Source: Borborobacter arsenicus (GTDB lineage: Bacteria > Pseudomonadota > Alphaproteobacteria > Rhizobiales > Rhizobiaceae). From it: 64,000 nucleotides of DNA. The DNA is taken from NCBI RefSeq assembly GCF_003934165.1, contig NZ_ML133511.1, positions 156,023 through 220,022 of the forward strand, read 5' to 3'. This document shows positions 10,920 to 19,639 of this stretch, one piece after another. Every line of letters starts with the position of its first letter. Positions within the stretch are counted from its first letter, which is position 1. The notes beneath the pieces are model-generated. The model saw only the letters and a list, made by a program, of their open reading frames with translations, did no database searches and was not told where the DNA came from. The translations under genes and the position numbers were made by a program.

Positions 10920-12332
10920 ATGAACAGCCTGCTTGGTCAATTCGACATTCCGGAAGACCGTATCCGCCGCATCGTGGCCGATACGATCAACGGCACCGAC
11001 GATGGCGAACTCTATCTCGAATATAGCGAGAGCGAGGCGCTGATGTTCGACAATGGCCGCCTCAAGACGGCCAATTTCAACACCGACCAGGGCTTCGGCC
11101 TGCGCGCAGTCGCCGGCGAGGCGAGCGGCTATGCGCATTCCAGCGAATTGTCGGAAGCCGCGCTGCTGCGAGCTGCCGATGCGGTCTCGGCGGTAAAGGG
11201 CGGCTATTCGGGCAAGCTGGCACCGGCCCCTGCCCGCACCAACCGTCATCTCTACACCGACGAGAACCCGATCCCCTCGCCTTCCTTCGAAGCCAAGGCC
11301 CGGCTGCTGCAGGACATGGATGCCTGGCTGCGCGCCCGCGATCCGCGCGTGCGCCAGGTCACCGCCTCGCTCGCCTCCTCCTGGCAGCATGTCGAAATCC
11401 TGCGCGCCGACGGCCAGATGGTCTCCGACATGCGGCCACTGGTGCGCCTCAACGTCTCGGTGGTCGTCGGCGAGGGCGACCGCCAGGAGTCCGGCTCCTA
11501 CGGCATGGGCGGCCGCAAGGGCTTCGGCGAGTTCCTAGTCGAGGACAGCTGGAAACTCGCCGCCGAGGAAGCCTTGCGGCAGGCGCTGGTCAATCTGCGG
11601 GCTATCCCTGCTCCGGCTGGCACCTTCGACATCGTGCTGTCCAATGGCTGGCCGGGCGTGATGCTGCACGAGGCGGTCGGCCACGGGCTCGAGGGCGACT
11701 TCAACCGCAAGAAGACTTCAGCCTTCGCCGGGCTGATGGGCAGCCAGGTCGCGGCCAAGGGCGTCACCGTCGTCGATGACGGTACCATTGCCGAGCGGCG
11801 CGGCTCGCTCACCATCGACGACGAAGGCACGCCGAGCAATCGCAACGTGCTGATCGAGGACGGCAAGCTCGTCGGCTATATGCAGGACCGGCAGAATGCG
11901 CGGCTGATGGGCATGGAGCCGACCGGCAATGGGCGGCGCCAGTCCTATGCGCATGAGCCGATGCCGCGCATGACCAACACCTATATGACCGGCGGCGACA
12001 TGGAGCCGGACGAGATCATCGCCTCGGTGAAGAAGGGCGTCTATGCCGTCTCCTTCGGCGGTGGCCAGGTCGACATCACCTCGGGCAAATTCGTCTTCGG
12101 CTGTACCGAGGCCTATATGATCGAGGACGGCAAGGTGACCCAGCCGATCAAGGGCGCGATGCTGATCGGCAACGGGCCGGACGCCATGCACCGCGTCTCG
12201 ATGGTCGGCAACGACATGCAGCTCGACACCGGCATCGGCATGTGCGGCAAGGCCGGCCAGGGCGTGCCGGTCGGTGTCGGCCAGCCGCATCTCAGAATGA
12301 ACCAGATGACGGTTGGCGGCACGCAGGTCTAA
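10920..12332 (+). CDS. tldD: Metalloprotease TldD
   Basis: This 470-residue cytosolic protein normally works with TldE/PmbA as a heterodimeric zinc protease acting on small unfolded peptides. The HExxxH zinc motif is at residues 250-255 (HEAVGHGLEGD), followed by the family segments FVFGCTEAYMIEDGK and KGAMLIGNGPDAMHRVSMVGND. Length is normal for TldD. No pmbA gene is in this window. The ATG at 10920 has GAGG upstream. It converges with the RNA methyltransferase gene, with only 9 bases between stops. Confidence 0.96.
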   Translation: MNSLLGQFDIPEDRIRRIVADTINGTDDGELYLEYSESEALMFDNGRLKTANFNTDQGFGLRAVAGEASGYAHSSELSEAALLRAADAVSAVKGGYSGKLAPAPARTNRHLYTDENPIPSPSFEAKARLLQDMDAWLRARDPRVRQVTASLASSWQHVEILRADGQMVSDMRPLVRLNVSVVVGEGDRQESGSYGMGGRKGFGEFLVEDSWKLAAEEALRQALVNLRAIPAPAGTFDIVLSNGWPGVMLHEAVGHGLEGDFNRKKTSAFAGLMGSQVAAKGVTVVDDGTIAERRGSLTIDDEGTPSNRNVLIEDGKLVGYMQDRQNARLMGMEPTGNGRRQSYAHEPMPRMTNTYMTGGDMEPDEIIASVKKGVYAVSFGGGQVDITSGKFVFGCTEAYMIEDGKVTQPIKGAMLIGNGPDAMHRVSMVGNDMQLDTGIGMCGKAGQGVPVGVGQPHLRMNQMTVGGTQV

Positions 12333-12341
12333 GGCTGGGCC

Positions 12342-13583
12342 TCACCGCCTCTTCTTCGGCTTCTCCAGCAACGCCACCGCCTCGACATGCGGCGACCACA
12401 GGAACTGGTCGACCGGCGTGACGGTTTTCAGCGTATAGCCGCCGTCGATCAGGATGCGCAGGTCGCGCGCCAGCGTGGCCGGATTGCATGAGACCGCCGC
12501 AACCAGCGGCACCTCGGACCGGGCGATCTGCTTACACTGATCCTCGGCCCCGGCGCGCGGCGGATCGAACACCAGTCCGTCATAGGCATTGAGTTCCTTG
12601 AATGTCAGTGGCCGCCGGAACAGGTCGCGCTTTTCCACCGTGACGCGCTTCAAATGCTCGCCAAAGCGGAAGCCGCGATCGAGCGCGGCAAGTGCTGCCT
12701 GATCGCCTTCCACCGCATGCACTTCCGAACGGGCGGCAAGGCGCAGCGCGAAGGCACCGGCTCCGGCAAACAAGTCGAGCGCCTTCTTGGCGCGCTTGAG
12801 GTGATCCATCACCAGAAGCGCCATTTCCGTCTCGGCCGATTCCACGGCCTGCAGAAAGGCACCAGGCGGCGGGGTAACCGCAACCTCGCCGAACAACACA
12901 ACCGGCTTCTTGGGCTCGACTACCGTCTCGCCATCGAGCGAGACCCGCGCAAACCCCTCGCGGATGGCAAAATCCGAAATCGCCAGCCGCACCTTTTCAG
13001 CAAGTCGGCCGGCCCCGCTCACGGCCACATCCGGCCCCGATGCCGTCAGCGTCACCGCCAGATGAAACGGCTCGGCGGTATTGCAGATCAAGCCGGCCAG
13101 CGCCTTCAATTTCCCGAGCGAGGCAACGATGCCCGGCAAGGAGATCGGGCATTCCTCGATATCGATGATGCGATGCGACATCGCCCGGTTATAGCCGAGC
13201 ATCATTCCCGCCTCGGTCCGGCGCGCCGACAGCACGACGCGGCGGCGCGAAGCCGGCGGGCAGGCAATCGTCGCCGACACCGGCGCATCGATGCCCCGGC
13301 TTGCCAGCGCCTGGACGATCTTGTCGCGCTTCCAGTCGAGATAGACCTGCATCTCCAGATGCTGGAGCGCGCAGCCGCCGCATTCGGTAAAGTGGCGGCA
13401 GGCCGGCTCAACCCGCAGCGGCGAAGTTTCCAGCACCGCAAGCAGTTCGGCACGGTCTTTTTCCCGCGCGGCCGTCACCCGCTCCCCCGGAAGCGTGAAG
13501 GGGATGAAAACCGGGCCACTCGGCGTGTCGGCCACGCCGTCGCCCTGCGCGCCAAGCCGTTCTACCTGGAACTGTACGCTCAT
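12342..13583 (-). CDS. TrmA/RlmD-family RNA (uracil-5)-methyltransferase
   Basis: The 413-residue enzyme methylates C5 of uracil in rRNA or tRNA using SAM. An N-terminal TRAM-like part is followed by iron-sulfur cysteines Cys62, Cys68 and Cys71 (HFTECGGC), with a fourth in IEECPIS. The SAM-binding DLFAGAGAFALRLA comes next, then the catalytic SCNPATLARDL. Which uracil is modified cannot be read from sequence. The ATG at 13583 overlaps the tlyA stop by 4 bases, so the longer upstream frame was rejected. It forms a pair with tlyA. Confidence 0.92.
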   Translation of the reverse strand: MSVQFQVERLGAQGDGVADTPSGPVFIPFTLPGERVTAAREKDRAELLAVLETSPLRVEPACRHFTECGGCALQHLEMQVYLDWKRDKIVQALASRGIDAPVSATIACPPASRRRVVLSARRTEAGMMLGYNRAMSHRIIDIEECPISLPGIVASLGKLKALAGLICNTAEPFHLAVTLTASGPDVAVSGAGRLAEKVRLAISDFAIREGFARVSLDGETVVEPKKPVVLFGEVAVTPPPGAFLQAVESAETEMALLVMDHLKRAKKALDLFAGAGAFALRLAARSEVHAVEGDQAALAALDRGFRFGEHLKRVTVEKRDLFRRPLTFKELNAYDGLVFDPPRAGAEDQCKQIARSEVPLVAAVSCNPATLARDLRILIDGGYTLKTVTPVDQFLWSPHVEAVALLEKPKKRR

Positions 13584-14341
13584 CGATCCTTGACCCCGGC
13601 CAACAGGAATTCGCGATTGCCGTCGCCGCCCTCTATCGGCGACTCCGTGAGACCGAGCGCCCGCCAGCGCGGCATCGCGTCGAGCCAATCCTTCAGCGCC
13701 TGGGCAACGCGCGGTCCCTCGGCGGGATATTTCAGCAACCCACCCTTACCGATCGCCTCGCGACCGGCTTCGAACTGCGGCTTGACCAGGAAGATGCCCC
13801 GCGCACCCGCTTCAGCCAATTCGAGCGCCGGCGGCAAGGCGAGCTTCAGCGAAATGAAGCTGACATCGGACACGATGAGATCGATCGGCCCTAGCAGCAT
13901 GGCCGCTGTCAACTCACGCGCATTCACGCCCTCAAGGCAGGTCACGCGGGGATCATCGCGCAGTTCTTGCACCATCTGGCCGTGCCCGACATCTATTGCC
14001 GTCACATGCGCCGCGCCACGTTCCAGCAGCACCTGCGTGAAGCCGCCGGTCGAGGCGCCTATATCCAGTGCATGGCTGCCCGCCGGATCGATGCCGAAAT
14101 GGTCGAGGCCGGCAAGCAGCTTCAGCGCCGCACGCGAGACGTAAGCACGGGCCGGATCGTTGATCTCGATGCGCACTTCCTGCGATACGCCCTGCCCCGC
14201 CTTCGCTGCCACGATCCCGTCCACCAAAACAGTGCCGCGCTCGATGGCATCGCGCGCCCGCGAGCGGCTGGAAAACAGTGCCCGTGTGACCAGAAGCTCA
14301 TCGAGCCGCTGCCGGCTGCCCGTGGTGGATTTGACGTTCAT
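13580..14341 (-). CDS. tlyA: TlyA family rRNA (cytidine-2'-O)-methyltransferase
   Basis: The 253-residue protein has an N-terminal S4 RNA-binding domain (RQRLDELLVTRALFSSRSRARDAI starts at residue 10; only key positions matter here) and an FtsJ-like methyltransferase domain with the SAM motif LDIGASTGGFTQVLL. Catalytic-type residues are visible as Lys in AALKLL, Asp in VSDVSF, Lys in LVKPQFE and Glu in GNREFLL. Despite the hemolysin name, the family 2'-O-methylates rRNA. It overlaps the downstream methyltransferase gene by 4 bases. Confidence 0.92.
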   Translation of the reverse strand: MNVKSTTGSRQRLDELLVTRALFSSRSRARDAIERGTVLVDGIVAAKAGQGVSQEVRIEINDPARAYVSRAALKLLAGLDHFGIDPAGSHALDIGASTGGFTQVLLERGAAHVTAIDVGHGQMVQELRDDPRVTCLEGVNARELTAAMLLGPIDLIVSDVSFISLKLALPPALELAEAGARGIFLVKPQFEAGREAIGKGGLLKYPAEGPRVAQALKDWLDAMPRWRALGLTESPIEGGDGNREFLLAGVKDR

Positions 14342-14411
14342 CGCCCCTCATTGGCGAAAGCCGGCCGCGATGGCAAGCGCCGTTCGCCTGCGGCGGAGGC
14401 GTCACAGCCGA

Positions 14412-14708
14412 TCAGAACACGATCACCCGCGACACATTCCGTTCGACCGTGGGCACCAGCCCGTCTCCGAAGCTGCGGATCAGTTCGGCGCGCGCGCTTT
14501 CCAGAAAAATCGCCCCTCTGTCATTGCTGGCCTGCAGGGTCACGAAGGCGGGCTTCACCCCATGGGAAAAACCGCCGCGAATATCGCCGATCCTTGCCGC
14601 CACGATTTCCATCACGGCCTTCTCGAGCTTGACGTCGTAGCGCATTTCGGCGGCCGACGCCGCCGTCGCGACCGCCAGGAGTGCTGCTCCCGCCAGAAGC
14701 ATTCTCAT
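14412..14708 (-). CDS. Small secreted protein, unknown function (98 aa)
   Basis: The 98-residue product starts with a signal peptide (MRMLLAGAALLAVATAASAAEMR; the first 20 residues are the leader). The mature part of about 78 residues contains ARIGDIRGGFSHG and a C-terminal PTVERNVSRVIVF. It resembles small periplasmic proteins conserved in rhizobia, but no named domain was recognised. The ATG at 14708 was chosen because it gives a proper leader; the frame upstream is noise. A 22-bp imperfect palindrome at 14736-14757 lies just upstream and could be an operator. Confidence 0.75.
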   Translation of the reverse strand: MRMLLAGAALLAVATAASAAEMRYDVKLEKAVMEIVAARIGDIRGGFSHGVKPAFVTLQASNDRGAIFLESARAELIRSFGDGLVPTVERNVSRVIVF

Positions 14709-14735
14709 TGCCTGTCTCCCCTGCCTGGGGAGGCG

Positions 14736-14757
14736 TTTTAATCCGCGCGGACTAAAA
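14736..14757. promoter_or_regulatory. 22-bp imperfect palindrome, possible operator
   Basis: The arms TTTTAATCCGC and GCGGACTAAAA are complementary except for one pair each side. The site lies 28-49 bases upstream of the small secreted protein start at 14708, where a repressor or activator site would be expected. No regulator has been assigned. Confidence 0.4.
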
Positions 14758-14835
14758 TTCGGCCAAGAGAAAGGGTAAGCAAAGCCCAAAATGCAGCGTA
14801 AACAGTTGGTTAGGACGCAATCCCATATGGCACGA

Positions 14836-14977
14836 TCGACCCCCACTCCGCCTCGCTTCGCTCAGCACCTCTCCCCCCTTGCGGGGGAGAGGAAACCCCA
14901 TCCGCCCCGCTGGCGCACTTCCTCTCCCCTTTTGAGGGGGAGAGGTGGTTTGCAAAGCAAACCGGAGTGGGGGTCGA
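14836..14977. repeat. Palindromic repeat family A, copy 1 (142 bp)
   Basis: Perfect 15-bp terminal inverted arms (TCGACCCCCACTCCG and its complement) enclose two internal hairpins of the CCTCTCCCC/GGGGGAGAGG type, at 14868-14892 and 14921-14945. A shared segment CGCTTCGCTCAGCACCTCTC recurs in copy 2 at 35376-35531. It is intergenic, 73 bases past the dxs stop. Confidence 0.85.
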
Positions 14978-15050
14978 ATTTCTATATACGATAGCCTTGG
15001 AGAAGGAGGGCATTTCGGTCAGAAACCAAACCGACCTTGATATAAGCGAC

Positions 15051-16964
15051 CTAGGCCGTGGCGGAACGTATCTCGTGCCCAAGCGCGGTGAACACCGTGC
15101 GCACGATGCCGTTCGCATCGAGGCCGGCATCCGCATACATCTTTTCCGGCTTGGCATGGTCGGTGAACTCGTCGGGCAGCACCAGCGGCCGCACCTTCAA
15201 GCCGGTGTCGAGCAAGCCCCGTTCGGCCAGGAATTGCAGCACGTGGCTGGCAAAGCCGCCGACCGCGCCTTCCTCCACCGTCACCAGCACCTCATGCGAC
15301 ATGGCAAGCCGGCGCACCAGATCCTCATCCAGCGGCTTGGCGAAGCGGGCATCCGCCACCGTGGTGGAAAGACCGGCGGCAGTCAGTTCCTCCGCCGCAA
15401 GCAGGCAATCCTGCAGCCGCGTGCCGAAGGACAGCAACGCCACCTTGGTGCCTTCGCGCAGGATGCGGCCCTTGCCGATCTCCAGCACCGAACCGCGTTC
15501 GGGCATATCGACGCCGACGCCATTGCCACGCGGATAGCGGAACGAAATCGGGCCTTCATCATAGCTGGCTGCCGTGCGCACCATATGCCGAAGCTCGGCC
15601 TCGTCGCTTGCCGCCATCACCACGAAACCGGGCAGCGTGGCCAGGAACGTCGTGTCGAAGGCGCCGCAATGGGTCGGGCCGTCGGCGCCGACGAAGCCGG
15701 CACGGTCGATGGGAAAGCGCACGGGCAGGTTCTGGATCGCCACGTCATGCACGACCTGGTCATAGGCCCGCTGCAGGAAGGTCGAATAGATCGCCGCGAA
15801 CGGCTTCAGCCCCTCGGTCGCCAGACCGGCGGCAAAGGTCACCGCATGCTGCTCGGCAATGCCGACATCGAAGGTGCGTTGCGGAAATTCCTTGCCGAAC
15901 AGATCGAGCCCGGTGCCCGATGGCATGGCAGCGGTGATGGCGACGATGCGCTCGTCCTCGCGCGCTTCCTGCACCAGGCTTTCGGCAAACACCTTGGTAT
16001 AGCTCGGCGCATTGGCAGGCGCCTTGGCCTGTGCGCCGGTGATGACGTCGAACTTGTTGACGCCGTGATATTTGTCGGCTGCCGCTTCGGCCGGTGCGTA
16101 GCCTTTGCCCTTCTGCGTCACGACATGGATCAGCACCGGGCCGTGGGCATTGTCGCGGACATTCTTCAGGACCGGGATCAGATGTTCCAGATTGTGCCCG
16201 TCGATCGGGCCGATGTGGAAAAAGCCCATCTCCTCGAATAGCGTGCCACCGGTCATGTAGCCGCGCGCATGCTCCACCGCGCGCGTGATGGCACGGTCGA
16301 TGCGCGCCCCCAGATAGGAGGTCAGCTTCTTGCCGAGATCGCGGAAGCCCTGATAGGTCTTGCCGGAGGCAAGCCGCGCCAGATAGGCGCTCATCGCCCC
16401 TGTCGGCTGGGCAATCGACATGTCGTTGTCATTGAGGATGACGATCAGCCGCGCATCCAGCGCACCCGCATTGTTCAGCGCCTCATAGGCCATGCCGGCG
16501 GACATGGCGCCGTCGCCGATCACGGCAATGACATTGTTCTTGCCCCCGGCAAGGTCGCGCGCCGCGGCCATACCGAGACCGGCGGAAATCGACGTCGAGG
16601 AATGCGCGGTACCGAAGGGGTCATAATCGCTTTCGGCGCGCTTGGTGAAGCCGGAAAGGCCGTTTTCCTGGCGCAGCGTGCGGATGCGGTCGCGCCGGCC
16701 GGTCAGGATCTTGTGCGGATAGGCCTGGTGACCGACATCCCAGACAATACGGTCGCTTGGCGTGTCGAAAACATAGTGCAAGGCAACCGTCAACTCGATG
16801 ACGCCGAGACCGGCACCGAGATGCCCGCCCGTATGCGACACCGCATCGATCATCTCGGCGCGAAGCTCGGAGGCGAGCTGCGGCAGGTCGCTTTCCGGCA
16901 ACTTTTTCAGGTCGGCCGGAATCTTCACCTTGTCGAGGAGCGGCGTGGGGGGCGGCAATGTCAC
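15051..16964 (-). CDS. dxs: 1-deoxy-D-xylulose-5-phosphate synthase
   Basis: The 637-residue thiamine diphosphate enzyme condenses pyruvate and glyceraldehyde 3-phosphate in the first step of the MEP isoprenoid pathway. The TPP motif is clear ([20 protein letters not shown] then [12 protein letters not shown]). The transketolase pyrimidine-binding part ([18 protein letters not shown]) and the C-terminal transketolase domain follow. The start is GTG at 16964 with no strong Shine-Dalgarno; a nearby TTG is possible. A repeat element lies beyond the stop. IspH and IspE in this window belong to the same pathway. Confidence 0.97.
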   Translation of the reverse strand: MTLPPPTPLLDKVKIPADLKKLPESDLPQLASELRAEMIDAVSHTGGHLGAGLGVIELTVALHYVFDTPSDRIVWDVGHQAYPHKILTGRRDRIRTLRQENGLSGFTKRAESDYDPFGTAHSSTSISAGLGMAAARDLAGGKNNVIAVIGDGAMSAGMAYEALNNAGALDARLIVILNDNDMSIAQPTGAMSAYLARLASGKTYQGFRDLGKKLTSYLGARIDRAITRAVEHARGYMTGGTLFEEMGFFHIGPIDGHNLEHLIPVLKNVRDNAHGPVLIHVVTQKGKGYAPAEAAADKYHGVNKFDVITGAQAKAPANAPSYTKVFAESLVQEAREDERIVAITAAMPSGTGLDLFGKEFPQRTFDVGIAEQHAVTFAAGLATEGLKPFAAIYSTFLQRAYDQVVHDVAIQNLPVRFPIDRAGFVGADGPTHCGAFDTTFLATLPGFVVMAASDEAELRHMVRTAASYDEGPISFRYPRGNGVGVDMPERGSVLEIGKGRILREGTKVALLSFGTRLQDCLLAAEELTAAGLSTTVADARFAKPLDEDLVRRLAMSHEVLVTVEEGAVGGFASHVLQFLAERGLLDTGLKVRPLVLPDEFTDHAKPEKMYADAGLDANGIVRTVFTALGHEIRSATA

Positions 16965-17060
16965 GTAAATCAGCCTGTCTGCACCTTTGTATGCCCCGAG
17001 ATAAAGCCTTGGCCGGCGAAAGTAAACGCGCGCAATGCCGCGTGGTTTTGCCTGTGCACT

Positions 17061-17981
17061 TCAGCTTCCCGGCAGCGGGATGAATTCTGTTTCGTCACCG
17101 GGAACGATGTCGAAACGTCCGGTCTTCCATTCCTGCTTGGCCTGCTCGATGCGTTCCTTCGACGAAGAGACGAAATTCCACCATATATGGCGCGGCGAGC
17201 CCAGCGAGGCGCCGCCGAACAGCATGAAATGGGCGCCGTTCTCGGCCGACACCACGATCTCGTCGCCGGGGCGGAATACCAGCAGCCGGTCGGAGGGGAA
17301 GCGGTCGCCCGAAATCGTCACCTCGCCTTCAAGCACATAGATCGCGCGCTCCTCGGCATCGGCCGGGATGCGCGCCCGCGCGCCGGGCGCAAGTCGCAGA
17401 TCGACATAGAGCGTATCGTGATAGGTGGTCACGGGCGCGCGCATGCCTTCGAAATCGCCGATCACCACGCGCCCCGTCACGCCATCGGCGCTGAATTCGG
17501 GCAGTGTCGCGCTGGCGGTATTCTCGAACACCGGCGCCATCTCCTCCTTGTGGTCGGGCAGCGCAATCCAGGTCTGCAAGCCGGAAACCGACATCGGCGC
17601 GCCGCGCAGTTCCTCGGGCGTGCGCTCGGAATGGACAATGCCGCGGCCTGCCGTCATCAGGTTCACGTCGCCCGGCGAGATCACCATTTCCGTGCCGAGC
17701 GAATCGCGGTGCCTGATCTTGCCGTCGAACAGATAGGTGACCGTGGACAAGCCGATATGGGGATGCGGGCGCACATCAAGCGCCTTGCCGGCCCGCAATA
17801 TTGCCGGGCCCATGCGGTCGAAGAAGATGAACGGCCCGACAAGCCGGCGCTTGGCCGTCGGGAGCGCGCGCCGCACCTCGAAACCGTCAATGTCCTTGGC
17901 GTTGGCAATCACCATCAGCTCGACGGCATCGCAGGAGGATGCATCGCCAAGCTCGGGATCCGGGCAGGGAAAGAAGCTCAT
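17061..17981 (-). CDS. Pirin family protein
   Basis: The 306-residue bicupin protein keeps the pirin metal ligands in the N-terminal cupin: His73, His75, His117 and Glu119 ([10 protein letters not shown] and GRGIVHSER). Pirins bind iron, and some act as quercetin dioxygenases or redox-sensitive regulators. The substrate here is unknown. The C-terminal cupin contains [14 protein letters not shown]. The ATG at 17981 follows an ideal AGGAGG Shine-Dalgarno. Flanked by dxs and DUF2277 on the same strand, 38 bases from the latter. Confidence 0.92.
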   Translation of the reverse strand: MSFFPCPDPELGDASSCDAVELMVIANAKDIDGFEVRRALPTAKRRLVGPFIFFDRMGPAILRAGKALDVRPHPHIGLSTVTYLFDGKIRHRDSLGTEMVISPGDVNLMTAGRGIVHSERTPEELRGAPMSVSGLQTWIALPDHKEEMAPVFENTASATLPEFSADGVTGRVVIGDFEGMRAPVTTYHDTLYVDLRLAPGARARIPADAEERAIYVLEGEVTISGDRFPSDRLLVFRPGDEIVVSAENGAHFMLFGGASLGSPRHIWWNFVSSSKERIEQAKQEWKTGRFDIVPGDETEFIPLPGS

Positions 17982-18019
17982 TTACCACCTCCTGGAACGA
18001 TACAAGCGCACGACAATTG

Positions 18020-18292
18020 TTATGCGTTTGCAAAACGTAGCGCCGAACGAGCCTTCGCCTTAGCGGCTTCTTCCTCGCGGTTTCGTGGATGCTGGTGCGT
18101 TTCCATCGAATGCAGCAGTTCGTGGGCCACCTCAGCGATTTGATCGACAGCGCGGTAGAATGCTTCCTCGTTCTTCTTGGAAGGTTTCGTCGAACCGCTC
18201 AGCTTGCGGACGAACTGCAGCGCGGCGTCGCGGATCTCATCACGTGTCGCCGGCGGCTCGAAATTGAACAACGTCTTGATATTGCGGCACAT
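18020..18292 (-). CDS. DUF2277 domain protein
   Basis: The 90-residue protein matches the DUF2277 pattern: MCRNIKTLFNFEPPAT at the N-terminus, then a helical segment with ALQFVRKLSG and KPSKKNEEAFYRAVD. The N-terminal Met-Cys-Arg-Asn is a hallmark of the family. Function is unknown. There is no signal peptide or membrane segment. A candidate promoter lies at 18325-18353, just past the xseB stop, so it may have its own promoter despite lying between xseB and the pirin gene on the same strand. Confidence 0.88.
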   Translation of the reverse strand: MCRNIKTLFNFEPPATRDEIRDAALQFVRKLSGSTKPSKKNEEAFYRAVDQIAEVAHELLHSMETHQHPRNREEEAAKAKARSALRFANA

Positions 18293-18324
18293 CGTCTGCT
18301 CCCGGATTTTCCATCGCCCTTTCC

Positions 18325-18353
18325 ATAACTGGGCACGAGGGCAACGACGTCAA
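18325..18353 (-). promoter_or_regulatory. Candidate promoter for DUF2277
   Basis: On the minus strand TTGACG (18348-18353) is followed after 17 bases by AGTTAT (18325-18330), 33 bases ahead of the ATG. The -35 box is good; the -10 box matches only 3 of 6 consensus bases. Confidence 0.35.
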
Positions 18354-18354
18354 G

Positions 18355-18615
18355 CTACTCCCCGTCGAGCGGCTCCACGCCGGTGGGCTTGCCGTCGCGG
18401 GCGAGCCGGATCTTTTCCACCTTGTCCTCGGCCGCCTTCAACAGCCGGTCGCAATGCGCCTTCAACGCCTCGCCGCGCTCATAGATGCGGATCGACTGGT
18501 CGAGCGGCACGTCGCCGCGCTCCAGATGATCGACAATGTCCTCAAGCGCCTTGAGCGCCTGCTCGAAGCTCATGGCCTTGATGTCGTCGGCCGTCTCGGT
18601 GGTTTCACCCGTCAT
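18355..18615 (-). CDS. xseB: Exodeoxyribonuclease VII small subunit
   Basis: The 86-residue protein has the helical hairpin of Xse[21 protein letters not shown] then [20 protein letters not shown]. Several XseB copies coat the large subunit XseA, and the complex degrades single-stranded DNA. No xseA is present in this window, as is usual for rhizobia. The gene follows the HDAC-like gene by 3 bases, so the two are almost certainly co-transcribed. Confidence 0.95.
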   Translation of the reverse strand: MTGETTETADDIKAMSFEQALKALEDIVDHLERGDVPLDQSIRIYERGEALKAHCDRLLKAAEDKVEKIRLARDGKPTGVEPLDGE

Positions 18616-18618
18616 GTC

Positions 18619-19545
18619 CTATCCTTTCATCAGGCGCTTCACATGCGCCGCCACCGAAAACGACAATCCCTGCAGATCGTAGCCGCCTTCCAGCAGGCTG
18701 ACGAGGCGGTTGCCGCAATGGCGCGCCGCCCGGTCCATCAATTGCCCGGTCGCCCAGTCGAAATCGCCCTCGTCCAGATTGATCTCGGCCAGCGGATCAC
18801 GATGATGCGCATCGAAGCCGGCCGAAATGATGATGAGGTCGGGCGCGAAATCATCGAGCGCCGGCAGCACGCGCGAGCGCATCGCCTCGCGGAACAGCTC
18901 GCTGCCCGATTGCGGCGACAGCGGCGCGTTGACGATGTTGCCGGCGCCGGTTTCGTCCTTGGCCCCGGTGCCCGGATAAAGCGGCATCTGGTGCGTGGAA
19001 CAGAACAGCACCGAAGGATCATCCCAGAAAATGTCCTGCGTGCCATTGCCGTGATGCACATCCCAATCGACGATGGCGACGCGCTCGGCCCCATATTTCT
19101 TCTGCGCATAACGGGCGGCGATGGCCGCATTGTTGAACAGGCAAAAGCCCATCGCCGTCGTCTTTTCGGCATGGTGGCCGGGCGGGCGCGCCGCAACGAA
19201 GACATTGTCGGCTTTGCCGGAAAACACGTCGTCCACCGCGGCATTGGCCGCCCCGATCGCCGTCAATGCCGCCTGCCAGCTCTTCGGGCTGGCCGAGGTG
19301 TCGGCGTCGATGCCCCTGATGCCCTCTTCGGGGATTGCCGCCCGGATCTTTTCGACATGGCGCTCGGGATGGGCGTAGAGGATGGTGGCCTCATCGCCCT
19401 CCGGCGCCTCGACGCGCTCCAGGGCTGCGAAAGCCTCGTCCTCCAGCGCGCGCGCAATGGCGCGCAGCCGGTCTGGACGCTCAGGATGTCCCGCAGGCGT
19501 CAGATGTTCCAGATAGATCGGATGGGAATAAAGGCGTGTGACCAT
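18619..19545 (-). CDS. Histone deacetylase family protein (class II-like)
   Basis: The 308-residue protein has the arginase/deacetylase fold. It carries the active-site histidines His124-His125 (RPPGHHAEK), zinc ligands Asp162 and His164 (DWDVHHGNGT), a third zinc Asp in SAGFDAHHRDP, and EGGYDLQGL near the end. Bacterial members act on acetylpolyamines or acetylated small molecules or proteins; the substrate is not visible. The ATG at 19545 is used because the upstream frame lacks homology-like sequence. It is 3 bases ahead of xseB. Confidence 0.92.
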   Translation of the reverse strand: MVTRLYSHPIYLEHLTPAGHPERPDRLRAIARALEDEAFAALERVEAPEGDEATILYAHPERHVEKIRAAIPEEGIRGIDADTSASPKSWQAALTAIGAANAAVDDVFSGKADNVFVAARPPGHHAEKTTAMGFCLFNNAAIAARYAQKKYGAERVAIVDWDVHHGNGTQDIFWDDPSVLFCSTHQMPLYPGTGAKDETGAGNIVNAPLSPQSGSELFREAMRSRVLPALDDFAPDLIIISAGFDAHHRDPLAEINLDEGDFDWATGQLMDRAARHCGNRLVSLLEGGYDLQGLSFSVAAHVKRLMKG

Positions 19546-19594
19546 GCCCCGATATAGGCGCATGGCGTCGATTTGACCATGGTTTTGCGCAAGC

Positions 19595-19628
19595 GCCGGG
19601 GCAACGGTCAACAGGGTTTGGCCCCGGC
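19595..19628 (-). terminator. GC-rich hairpin downstream of ribB
   Basis: GCCGGGGC (19595-19602) and GCCCCGGC (19621-19628) form a perfect 8-bp stem with an 18-base loop, starting 12 bases after the ribB stop. There is no T-run, so termination is plausible but unproven. Confidence 0.4.
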
Positions 19629-19639
19629 AGAACTCTGAT

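Larger units (their letters stand above)
14709..15050. other. 342-base spacer holding a palindrome and a 142-bp repeat
   Basis: No gene was found. The spacer holds the 14736-14757 palindrome near the small secreted protein and the family A repeat at 14836-14977, 73 bases beyond the dxs stop. The remainder shows nothing recognisable. Confidence 0.6.

Noticed and set aside
12654-14144. 496-residue plus-strand frame through the RNA methyltransferase and tlyA genes
   Set aside because: It is antisense to two well-supported enzymes, and has shadow-like composition.
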